A DNA stretch of 64,000 bases from Pseudomonas sp. S31 (GTDB lineage: Bacteria > Pseudomonadota > Gammaproteobacteria > Pseudomonadales > Pseudomonadaceae), in the NCBI RefSeq assembly GCF_016648105.1, contig NZ_JACVVE010000014.1, positions 1-64,000 of the forward strand, in the 5' to 3' direction. How positions within the stretch are numbered: position 1 is the stretch's first letter; each line of letters begins with the position of its first letter. Shown one piece after another: positions 53,000-60,740 of this stretch. A model generated the notes under the pieces. That model ran no database searches, was not told where the DNA came from, and worked only from the letters and a program-made list of their open reading frames with translations. A program made the translations under genes and the position numbers.

Positions 53000-54214
53000 T
53001 CATTTCCCTGTTGTTGTTTGCGCCGACTTCAGGGCCGAAGCGTAGATTTCAGCCAGGGGCTCGTTACGCTTCATCGCCCGCCTGATCGCCGAGATGTCCC
53101 TGTTGCGGTTCGCGCCAATGGCGCACACCAATCGATCGTCGCTGCTCCAGCCCATCGCCAGCCACTGGTCGGTGTGGACATCGCCCAGGTAGGCGTACTT
53201 GCTGGCCAGCTGTGGGATGCCCAGGCACTGGATGGCGCTGGTGTATTGGTCGGACGATAACCAGGGCATCTCGCCATAGGCAGCCGAGCGATCTCCCGCA
53301 GCGGCGCTACCGGCCACCCCGCCCTGCTCCCCGGCCGCGGTCCAGGACTCGGAGCGGGTGTGCACGCCGAGCTGCGTCACCGGGTAGCGGGTCACCTCCC
53401 CCGCCGCAAAGATGTTGGGATCCTGGGTCGCGCAGTTTCTGTCGACAACGACACCATCATCGACGTCCAGGCCGCAGGTGCCGGCGAGTTCCGCGTTCGG
53501 CTGAACCCCGATGCCCACCACTACCACATCGGCGAGCACCGGGCCGGCAGACGTCTGCACCAGGGTTTTTCCGGCAGCGCCACGTTCGATCGCGTTGACA
53601 TTCACTTGCAACTGAAGCTCCACCCCGTTACCGGTGTGCAGCGCTTGCGCCCAGCGGCTCAGCGCCTGGCACCCCGTGCGGGCGAGCAGCTGCGGCTGCG
53701 CCTCGAGGACCGTCACCCGGCAGCCGCGCTGGCGAGCGGCAGCTGCGACTTCAAGGCCGATGAAGCCGCCGCCGATGATCACCACATGGGCATGGCTGGC
53801 CAGCACGCTGCGTAGCGCCAGCGCATCTTCGAAGGTTCTCAGATAGTGGACAGGCGCCTGGGCTACCTCGGCAGACAGCTTCCTGACCCGGGAGCCGGTG
53901 GCGATCACCAGCTTGTCATAGGCCAGTGACTGGCCGGTATCGAGGTGCAGGCGCGCTGCCTCGCGGTCGATCTCGCCCACCGCTGCGCCGCTGATCCACT
54001 CGATACGCGACTCGGTGCGCAAGCCCAGGTCCGCGAGCAGGCTCGGCGATGAATCGTCGCCAAGCAGAAAGCGCTTGGACAGGTGCGGCCGGTCATACGG
54101 CAGTTGCCGCTCGTTGCTGACCATGGCAAGCCGCGCCTGCGGCTTGGCGGCCAGCAGGCTTCTGGCCGCTCGATGGCCGGCCGGCCCGCCGCCGACGATG
54201 ACGAACTGCTCCAT
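53000..54214 (-). CDS. FAD-dependent ferredoxin reductase (BphA4/CamA type)
   Basis: A 404-residue NAD(P)H:ferredoxin oxidoreductase. The FAD dinucleotide fold is at the N-terminus (QFVIVGGGPAGHRAARSL), the NADH fold near 145 (VVIIGGGFIGLEVAAAAR), and the second FAD contact near 260 (CATQDPNIFAAGEV). Start MEQF is preferred because the upstream frame runs into the MocR operator region. It heads the operon reductase-ferredoxin-unknown and is divergent from the MocR gene. Confidence 0.9.
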   Translation of the reverse strand: MEQFVIVGGGPAGHRAARSLLAAKPQARLAMVSNERQLPYDRPHLSKRFLLGDDSSPSLLADLGLRTESRIEWISGAAVGEIDREAARLHLDTGQSLAYDKLVIATGSRVRKLSAEVAQAPVHYLRTFEDALALRSVLASHAHVVIIGGGFIGLEVAAAARQRGCRVTVLEAQPQLLARTGCQALSRWAQALHTGNGVELQLQVNVNAIERGAAGKTLVQTSAGPVLADVVVVGIGVQPNAELAGTCGLDVDDGVVVDRNCATQDPNIFAAGEVTRYPVTQLGVHTRSESWTAAGEQGGVAGSAAAGDRSAAYGEMPWLSSDQYTSAIQCLGIPQLASKYAYLGDVHTDQWLAMGWSSDDRLVCAIGANRNRDISAIRRAMKRNEPLAEIYASALKSAQTTTGK

Positions 54215-54261
54215 GGCACCCTCCCGAGATCGCTGATGGAGGGACTCTAACGGGCGGTCTC

Positions 54262-54304
54262 CTGTACTACAATGCACACATTTTCACGATTACAAGTAGT
54301 ACAG
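54262..54304. promoter_or_regulatory. Perfect inverted repeat in the reductase / MocR control region
   Basis: CTGTACTAC (54262-54270) and GTAGTACAG (54296-54304) are exact reverse complements, 34 bases apart start to start (about three helical turns). They lie between the divergent reductase and MocR genes and are a plausible binding site for the MocR dimer. Confidence 0.6.
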
Positions 54305-54317
54305 ATTGGGAGTCGAG

Positions 54318-55718
54318 ATGCCGCGATTCAGAGAGATCGCCGAGCTGCTGCGCAAACGTATCGATACCGGCCTGATTGCCCCAGGCGACAAGCTGCCCTC
54401 CTTGCGTCGACTCGCCAGCGACACCGGCTGCAGCGTCGTCACCGTGTACCGCGCCTACGAGCTGCTCGAGTCGCAGGGCCTGTGCCAGTCCCGCGACCGC
54501 TCCGGTTTCTACCTGTGTGGTCCGACCAAAGCCAGCGTTCAGCGCTTCGCCAAGGACATGCCGGTGATGCCGGCAGACACCGTCCGGGCACTGGATGGGG
54601 CAGTTGCCGGCCGGCACTTTCACGCCCGGGCAGCGGCAGCCACATTGCCCGCCGCCGACCTCGTCGCCATGCAGGGCCTGAACAAGTTGCTGCGCCGCAC
54701 GTTGCTGCGCGCCCACTCGCCGCTGGACCACGCGCCTGATGGCGACCCGGAACTGATCACGGCGATCCTGCAACGGGCCGGGCGGAGAGAGCTCTACCCA
54801 GGGCCCGAACAGGTGATCCTCACCCGCTCGGCGATGGAGGGGTTCAATCTCTGCCTCGACAGCCTGGTGCAAGACGCCGGCCCCGTCCTGGTCGAAAGCC
54901 CCTCGTTCCACCCGGTGCTGGAAAGCCTGCGCCACCGTGGCATCAAGGCGCTGGAAATCTACTCGCACCCGCAACAGGGCATCGACCCTGAACAGTTCGA
55001 GCACATCCTCAAGACCACGGGCGTGAAGCGCTGCGTATTGATGGGCTGCAACCGCTTCCCCACCGGCGTGACCTACACGCGGGACACCCTGGAGCGACTG
55101 GTGCGCGCCGCCCGCCAGCACGACGCTGTGATCATCGAAAACGACATGACTGCGGAACTGGGCTACGGCGAGCTACGCAGCCCCTCGCTTGGCGAGTTCG
55201 ACAGCGATGGCCGGATCGTGCAGTTCGGTGGCACCACTTCGTACCTGTCGTCTGCTTTCGAGATCGGCTGGGTCATGGCGGGCAGGCACACCCGCCAACT
55301 GAGCACCAACCGCCATCTTGGCGCCACCCACTTGCCGCACCCGGCACTGCAGGGGGCACTCGCCGAATACCTGAAGGGGCGCAAGATCGAGCGCGACCTG
55401 CGCGACACCTGCCTGAAGCTGAAGCAGCGGATGAGCCAGGGTATCGAGTTGCTCAAGGCCTCGTCGGCGGGAAGGGTTGTCGTCTCCTCCCCGGATGGCG
55501 GTTACATGTGCTGGGTCAGAGGGCCACGAGGTTTCGACTCGATGAAGCTGGCCACGACTGCGAGCCATGACCTCTTCGATTTCATACCTGGACCTTTCTT
55601 TTCGCCCGCGGGGTCGTTTTCGAACTTCATGGCGCTGAATTTCTCGGCGCCCTGGACGGCTGAACGCATCGAGAAACTGCAGCGACTCGTCGAGCGGGTG
55701 TTCGACCGCCAGGAGTGA
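54318..55718 (+). CDS. MocR-type regulator (GntR HTH + aminotransferase-like domain), lysine-less
   Basis: A 466-residue fusion: a GntR winged HTH at about 1-68 (LPSLRRLASDTGCSVVTVYRAYELL) and a fold-type I aminotransferase domain from about 110, closest to the YdcR style. The PLP-anchoring lysine (consensus SFSKTLAPGYRIGW) is missing: the segment reads GGTTSYLSSAFEIGW, with Ser308 at the Lys position and Glu315 for the usual Arg. The Asp-x-x-Tyr region reads ENDMTAE. It probably no longer binds PLP covalently. Start has GGGAG upstream. It likely controls the divergent reductase operon. Confidence 0.85.
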   Translation: MPRFREIAELLRKRIDTGLIAPGDKLPSLRRLASDTGCSVVTVYRAYELLESQGLCQSRDRSGFYLCGPTKASVQRFAKDMPVMPADTVRALDGAVAGRHFHARAAAATLPAADLVAMQGLNKLLRRTLLRAHSPLDHAPDGDPELITAILQRAGRRELYPGPEQVILTRSAMEGFNLCLDSLVQDAGPVLVESPSFHPVLESLRHRGIKALEIYSHPQQGIDPEQFEHILKTTGVKRCVLMGCNRFPTGVTYTRDTLERLVRAARQHDAVIIENDMTAELGYGELRSPSLGEFDSDGRIVQFGGTTSYLSSAFEIGWVMAGRHTRQLSTNRHLGATHLPHPALQGALAEYLKGRKIERDLRDTCLKLKQRMSQGIELLKASSAGRVVVSSPDGGYMCWVRGPRGFDSMKLATTASHDLFDFIPGPFFSPAGSFSNFMALNFSAPWTAERIEKLQRLVERVFDRQE

Positions 55719-55881
55719 GCGTGAGTTGACGCCCGTCCACTCAACAATGCGCATGCCAAGCCTTCGACCAAACCGCTCAAGAGGAGCGGTCATTGATGGG
55801 TTGTCATGGCGAAACCGAGTAGAAACAGGGTCAAGGCTGCTCGCCAGCGAGGAAAGCCTTGCTGATACTCCGGAAGCTCTC

Positions 55882-56020
55882 ATGGCCGGCACTGCGCAAC
55901 GATTCGAAGACCACCCTCTCACGGGTCACGCACTGGACACCCGCCGCGCTCATCCGTTGCAACCCTGCCGCATGGTTGTACTTGCTGCGGCTGGACGTAG
56001 CATCGGAGGCGGGAGGAGTT
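55882..56020 (+). pseudogene. Possible frameshifted N-terminal remnant of a ferredoxin-NADP reductase
   Basis: The 300-base gap before the CoA-transferase 3' end is not empty. One frame gives MAGTAQRFEDH, and after a one-base shift the text continues TLSRVTHWTPAALIRCNPAA then LRLDVA, which looks like the opening beta-barrel of Fpr-type reductases (xRVTHWTPxLxxxRxxRPA...). A ggaag site precedes the ATG. The likeness is by eye only and short; the rest of the gene is absent. Nothing else was seen between 55719 and 55882. Confidence 0.3.
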
Positions 56021-57226
56021 TCACAACACTGCGCCTCTCAGCCGCAGACCAGCAACCTGCTCGCAATTGAAACCTGCCGCTGCCAGCACCCGGTCGGAAT
56101 CAGCGCCGAATTGCGGTGCAGCATACGGCACTCGGCCAGGGGTACGACTGAAAGTGGTTGCACGGGTGAAGCCCCTGTAGCGGCCAAGCTCCGGGTGCTC
56201 GAAATCCGCGACGAGCGCTTCGGACTGGCATTGCGGATGGTCGAACATCTCGTCTACTCGACGCGCAGCGGCGCATGGCACCTGCTCGCCAAAAATGACT
56301 TCCCACTCCAGCGCCGAATGCTGGGCAAGCGCCTCGTGCAATTGGGGCACGATCACCTCGACCTGTTCGGCCCGCTTGCGCACCGTGTCGAAACGGGCGT
56401 CGTGGAACAGGTGTTGCAAACCGGTCTTCTCACACAGCGCCTGCCAGAAATGCGGCGTATTGGCGGAGATGTAGAGGTGTCCTTCGCGGGTAGGATGAAT
56501 GCCGGTAATGCCGCCCGAGCGCATGTCGCGGTCGATTTCCTGCGCTTCGCCTTCAGCCCATACCAACCGGGCAGACTGCATCGCCAGGGCGCTGCGCAGC
56601 AGCGAAACGCCAACTTCCTGCCCCTTGCCCGAGCGCTCGCGCTCGTACAGTGCAGAGGACACCGCGCCGGCCACCATCGCCGCCGCGTAGTAGTCGACGA
56701 CCGAACCATAGAGGATTTCCGGCGGGCAACCTGGCTTGGCCTGGGCCGAGCACATGCCGGTCATGGTCTGCAGCACTTGGTCGTATCCGGCCTTGTTCTG
56801 CAACGGGCCGGTATCGCCGTAGCCACTCACCGCGCAGTACACCAGGCGCGGATTGATACGGCTCAAGTCGGCATAGCCGATACCCAGGCGCGCCGGCACC
56901 GCTGGGCGAAAGTTGTGGACCAGGACGTCGGCGCTGCGCACCAGCCTGTATAGGACCTCCAGCCCTTCGGCGGTTTTCAGGTCGAGCGCGATGCCCACTT
57001 TGCTGCGGTTGACACCCAGGAAGGCGCGGCTCTCGTTGGCGAGTGTGGAGGGGTATCGACGCAGATTATCGCCCAGCGGCGGCTCGATCTTGATTACCGT
57101 TGCGCCCTGGTCCGCCAGCAACGAGCAACCGTAAGGGCCGGCGATGTACGCACTGAGATCCAGGACGGTGATACCGGCAAGCGGCCCGGCAGGGGTGGAG
57201 TGATCGACGTTCAGGGCTGGTTTCAC
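56021..57226 (-). CDS. Type III (CaiB/BaiF) CoA-transferase
   Basis: A 401-residue formyl-CoA-transferase-family enzyme that moves CoA from a donor such as succinyl-CoA to a carboxylic acid. The N-terminal GITVLDLSAYIAGPYG, the CoA-binding HNFRPAVPARLGIGYADL and the catalytic Asp178 (LYGSVVDYYAAAM) are present. Translation starts at GTG with GGAGA six bases upstream. It lies beyond a LysR gene that also abuts a CitE-like lyase, so it probably activates a hydroxy-diacid that the lyase then splits. Confidence 0.88.
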   Translation of the reverse strand: MKPALNVDHSTPAGPLAGITVLDLSAYIAGPYGCSLLADQGATVIKIEPPLGDNLRRYPSTLANESRAFLGVNRSKVGIALDLKTAEGLEVLYRLVRSADVLVHNFRPAVPARLGIGYADLSRINPRLVYCAVSGYGDTGPLQNKAGYDQVLQTMTGMCSAQAKPGCPPEILYGSVVDYYAAAMVAGAVSSALYERERSGKGQEVGVSLLRSALAMQSARLVWAEGEAQEIDRDMRSGGITGIHPTREGHLYISANTPHFWQALCEKTGLQHLFHDARFDTVRKRAEQVEVIVPQLHEALAQHSALEWEVIFGEQVPCAAARRVDEMFDHPQCQSEALVADFEHPELGRYRGFTRATTFSRTPGRVPYAAPQFGADSDRVLAAAGFNCEQVAGLRLRGAVL

Positions 57227-57330
57227 TTGGCTTCTCCGATCTTGTTATGGCTGCACGGCGGGCAGCGCTCACGCCGCTGCCGTGGTGAGTCGGACCATTT
57301 TGCGGAGGCCAAGAGTTAAATAAAATGGCT

Positions 57331-57356
57331 TTTTAATATATTCAAAATCAATAAAA
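57331..57356 (-). promoter_or_regulatory. AT-rich motif upstream of the CoA-transferase (copy 1)
   Basis: The core TTCAAAATC lies in a TTTT-N2-TAT-N-core-AA-N-AAAA context, about 105-130 bases before the CoA-transferase start. A reverse-oriented near copy lies in the LysR/CitE promoter region. Candidate LysR binding site. Confidence 0.45.
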
Positions 57357-57363
57357 ACTGGAC

Positions 57364-58239
57364 TCATACCGATTGCATTTGCAACGCCAACTCATGGCGA
57401 AGGACGTCGATCAGCCGCGCCTTGGCGGTGTTGCGCTTCCATAAAAGCCCGATGGGTCGAGATAGGCCAGGTGCCGGCAAGGGGATTTGCGCCAGCTCAT
57501 CGAGGCCTGCATGCAGGGGCCGCCAGCGCGGCACCAATGACACCCCAAGGTTGCCACGAACCATGGCGGCAATGGCGTCGAGCGCATCGATCTCGAAGCG
57601 CTCATGGGGTTGGATACCGGCCTGCAACAGGTACTTCGCGGCCATCACTCCGCCCCAGGAACTGCGGTGGTAACGGATGAATGGCTGTGTAGCCAGCAAT
57701 TCGTGGGGGTCGACGTTCGCCAACTCCCTGGGTGCCAGCACCACGAAAGGCTCGTCGCTGACCGGCTGCCAGGTGAACTCCTTGGGCAACTCGAACTGTG
57801 GCTTGACCAGCAAGGCGATATCGATCTGGCCCGACACCACTTTCTGATACAGCTCGGTCGAGAACGCCGGCTCGAGGTGCGGGTGCAGATGAGCGTAGTT
57901 CTGGATGAGGTTGGCCAGCACGTTGGGCACCAGGTAACTCAACGCCGTGGTAATGCAGCCGATCCGCAATTCGCCCACGACGCTATCCAGGGCAGCGATC
58001 GCCCGTAGCTCCCCTGCCCTCGCCAGCAGCTCCCTGGCCGGCTCCAACAACGCCTGACCGGCACCGGTGAGCTGCATGCGCCTGCCTGCACGGGTCAGGA
58101 TCGGCTGCCCCAGTTCGTTCTCCAGCGCCTTGATTCGCTGAGCGACTGCGGTCGGCGTCAGGTTCAGCTTGCGAGCCGCCGCAGCGGTGGAGCCGAGCTC
58201 GGCGACTTGCAGGAAACTGTCTAGATAGCGAGTGTCCAT
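57364..58239 (-). CDS. LysR family transcriptional regulator
   Basis: A 291-residue LTTR. The N-terminal HTH (residues about 1-60: LDSFLQVAELGSTAAAARKL, then LTPTAVAQRIKALE) is canonical, and the C-terminal domain is a type 2 periplasmic-binding-like effector fold. The first Met reading MDTRYLDSFLQ is the only one giving a normal HTH position. It lies between the same-strand CoA-transferase and the divergent CitE operon, and probably controls both. Confidence 0.9.
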   Translation of the reverse strand: MDTRYLDSFLQVAELGSTAAAARKLNLTPTAVAQRIKALENELGQPILTRAGRRMQLTGAGQALLEPARELLARAGELRAIAALDSVVGELRIGCITTALSYLVPNVLANLIQNYAHLHPHLEPAFSTELYQKVVSGQIDIALLVKPQFELPKEFTWQPVSDEPFVVLAPRELANVDPHELLATQPFIRYHRSSWGGVMAAKYLLQAGIQPHERFEIDALDAIAAMVRGNLGVSLVPRWRPLHAGLDELAQIPLPAPGLSRPIGLLWKRNTAKARLIDVLRHELALQMQSV

Positions 58240-58246
58240 AGTGAAC

Positions 58247-58273
58247 TTTTGTTGGATTTTGAAGATAAGAAAA
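58247..58273 (+). promoter_or_regulatory. AT-rich motif in the LysR / CitE gap (copy 2)
   Basis: The reverse complement reads TTTT-N2-TAT-N-TTCAAAATC followed by CAACAAAA, matching copy 1 at about 22 of 27 positions with one gap. It overlaps the zone where an autoregulating LysR usually binds. Confidence 0.45.
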
Positions 58274-58416
58274 ACTACTTTAACTGCATTTTTGTTTTTT
58301 GCAACATACGGTCGCCAGCCATCTGAAGCGCTGGTTACCAACAACAACGCTGAAGATGACTGCCCCATCCTTCAGCCCGGCATGACGTTCCAGGCGTCAG
58401 GCTGGCCAATAGTGAG

Positions 58417-59289
58417 ATGCCCACAATGCGCAGCAAACTCTTTGTTCCGGGTTCGCGCCCTGAGCTATTCGATAAAGCCATGGGCTGCGCCGCTGACGCC
58501 CTCAGTTTCGATCTTGAAGATGCCGTGGCTGCGGGTTCGAAAGTTCAGGCTCGCGAACAGCTGCGTGATTATCTGAGCCGCCCGCGCCTGACCGACAAGA
58601 CCCTGATCGTTAGAATCAACGCGCAAGACACGGCGTATTACGCCGACGATCTGAGAGCGCTGGTCAATTGCAACATCGATATCGTCAACCTGCCCAAGGT
58701 CGAGTCGGCCGAACAGATCATCCGCCTGGCCGAAGACCTGCAGCAGCTCGAGGCGCAATGCCGACGCACCTCACCGCTGAAGATCCTGGCCAACATCGAA
58801 TCCCCGCGCGGCCTGCGCCTGGCCAGCGAGATCGCGGCGGCCCATCCACGTGTCATGGGGCTGCAACTGGGCTTTGCCGATTTGCTCGAACCCCTGGGAA
58901 TCGATCGTCATGAACCGCGCCTGATTCAAGCCATCCAGCTGACGGTGCGGCTGGCAGCCGGTGAAGCCGGCATTGCCGCCTACGATGCGGCTTACCCCTC
59001 CATCAAGGATCCGGCCCTATACGCCGCCGAGGCGCGCTATGCCAGGCAACTGGGCTTCACCGGCAAATCCTGTATCCACCCCACCCAAATCGAGATGGCC
59101 AACGAAGCGTTCCTGCCTTCGGACGCCGAAATCGAAAAAGCCCGACGCATCGTTGCCGCCGCAGAACAGGCCGCAGCCGACGGCATGGGCGCCTACCAGG
59201 TCGATGGCCAGATGGTCGACGGGCCATTCGTGGTCCGTGCCGAGCAAATCCTGCTGCAAGCCCGCCAGGCAGGGCTGCTTCAACACTGA
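58417..59289 (+). CDS. CitE-like HpcH/HpaI lyase (malyl-/citramalyl-CoA lyase type)
   Basis: A 290-residue TIM-barrel lyase. The family blocks are RSKLFVPGSRPELFDKAM at 5-22, FDLEDAVAAGSK (Asp32, Glu34), VRIN (Arg67), NIESPRGL (metal ligand Glu128), LGFADLL (Asp155) and GKSCIHPTQIEMANEAF at 216-232. CitE-like proteins cleave acyl-CoAs of hydroxy-diacids to acetyl- or propionyl-CoA and a 2-oxoacid. There is no CitD/CitF, so it is not citrate lyase. ATG has a weak ribosome site; another ATG lies three codons in. Confidence 0.88.
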   Translation: MPTMRSKLFVPGSRPELFDKAMGCAADALSFDLEDAVAAGSKVQAREQLRDYLSRPRLTDKTLIVRINAQDTAYYADDLRALVNCNIDIVNLPKVESAEQIIRLAEDLQQLEAQCRRTSPLKILANIESPRGLRLASEIAAAHPRVMGLQLGFADLLEPLGIDRHEPRLIQAIQLTVRLAAGEAGIAAYDAAYPSIKDPALYAAEARYARQLGFTGKSCIHPTQIEMANEAFLPSDAEIEKARRIVAAAEQAAADGMGAYQVDGQMVDGPFVVRAEQILLQARQAGLLQH

Positions 59290-59353
59290 AACCGAGGCCC
59301 GCCCACGAGCGAGCAGATAGATCCCGAACCTACAACAATAATGAGGTTTCACC

Positions 59354-60703
59354 ATGTCCATGACCCCGGATATCGCGAAGCGCGCTGTGCCCATTGAAAC
59401 CACTCCTGAAAGCGGCCTGTGGCATAGGCTGTTCCAGATCCATGTCAGCTTCATTCCGCTTCCGGTCTACATCGTGCTGTGCGTGCTGGTTGCAAGCATC
59501 GTTGCCGTCGGCAAGGTCGGTACCGACCTGATGACGATGATCGCCATCATCGGCCTGGGCGGCGCTACCTGCGCGGAAATCGGCAAGCGTATTCCCTACC
59601 TCAACAAGATCGGCGGTGCAGCTATCATCTCTGCTTTCCTGCCGTCGTACCTGGTGAGCATTGGCTGGGTACCGGATGCGGTCACCACCTCTGTCACCAG
59701 CTTCACCAAGTCGAGCAACTTCATCTACCTGTTCGTCTCTTCCGTGGTGGTCGGCAGCATCTTCACCATGGACCGCGACATGATCATCAAGGGCTTCGCG
59801 AAGATCTTCCTGCCGTTGATGGTGGGTTCGATCCTGGCATTCGTCACCGGTGGCCTGGTCGGCATGGCGGCGGGCCTGGACCTGAAGCAGGTGCTGTTCT
59901 TCGTCAGCGTACCGGTGATGGGCGGCGGCCTCGGTGAAGGTGCGATCCCGCTCTCGGTGGGCTACGGGGAAGTCATGGGCATCGAGTCTGGCAAGGTCCT
60001 CGCGCAGGTGCTGCCAATCATCCTGCTGGCCAACCTGTTCGCCATCGTCCTGTGCGGCGTCATGAGCGCGGTGGGCAAGCGCTTCCCGCACCTGACCGGT
60101 AACGGCCGCTTGCAGGTGGGTGAAAGCGGCCCGGAACTGGCGACGAAAGCCGAGGCGCCGCAACAAGGGCTGAACATCGAGTGGGTGATCGCCGCCGGCA
60201 TGAGCGCGGTCACGCTGTACCTGGCCGGTGTCTTGCTGCACCAGTTGTTCGGGCTGCCTGGGCCTGTCTGCATGCTGTTCCTGGCGGTGCTGCTGAAGCT
60301 GTGCAACGGCGTACCGAAGCGCCTGGAAGAAGGCTCGCGCACGCTGTTCAAGTTCTTCATGGCTTGCGTCACCTACCCGCTGCTGTTCGCCAACTCGATT
60401 GCGGTCACCCATTGGCACGAGCTGATCTCGGCGTTCCATGTCGCCAACCTGCTGGCGATCTTCACCACGGTGCTGACGTTGATTCTGGTCGGTTTCGCCA
60501 TGGCCCGCCGCCTGGGGCTGCACCCGGTCGAGGCCGGTATCGTCAACGGCTGCCACAGCGGCCTGGGTGGCACCGGCGACGTCGCCATCCTCACCGCTGC
60601 CGGGCGCATGGAACTGATGCCGTTCGCCCAGATCGCCACGCGCATCGGCGGGGCGATCACGGTCATGGCAGCGCTGCTGATCTTCGCCCACGTTGGGCCC
60701 TGA
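59354..60703 (+). CDS. 2-hydroxycarboxylate transporter (2HCT family, CitS/MaeN-like)
   Basis: A 449-residue inner-membrane symporter with about 11 hydrophobic segments. The two family GGxG loops are seen as PVMGGGLGEGAIPLS and NGCHSGLGGTGDVAIL, and the terminal ATRIGGAITV is typical. The 2HCT family carries citrate, malate, citramalate or lactate with Na+ or H+. Placed between the CitE-like lyase and the hydrolase, it very likely imports the acid that the CoA-transferase activates. Confidence 0.88.
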   Translation: MSMTPDIAKRAVPIETTPESGLWHRLFQIHVSFIPLPVYIVLCVLVASIVAVGKVGTDLMTMIAIIGLGGATCAEIGKRIPYLNKIGGAAIISAFLPSYLVSIGWVPDAVTTSVTSFTKSSNFIYLFVSSVVVGSIFTMDRDMIIKGFAKIFLPLMVGSILAFVTGGLVGMAAGLDLKQVLFFVSVPVMGGGLGEGAIPLSVGYGEVMGIESGKVLAQVLPIILLANLFAIVLCGVMSAVGKRFPHLTGNGRLQVGESGPELATKAEAPQQGLNIEWVIAAGMSAVTLYLAGVLLHQLFGLPGPVCMLFLAVLLKLCNGVPKRLEEGSRTLFKFFMACVTYPLLFANSIAVTHWHELISAFHVANLLAIFTTVLTLILVGFAMARRLGLHPVEAGIVNGCHSGLGGTGDVAILTAAGRMELMPFAQIATRIGGAITVMAALLIFAHVGP

Positions 60704-60740
60704 TGCCTGCCACTGCCTTGATTACCTTGAGGACATACCC

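Noticed and set aside
58417..59289. Citrate lyase beta subunit (CitE) of a citrate fermentation operon
   Set aside because: No CitD, CitF, CitC or CitX; the gene pairs with a CoA-transferase instead, so an acyl-CoA lyase is more likely.
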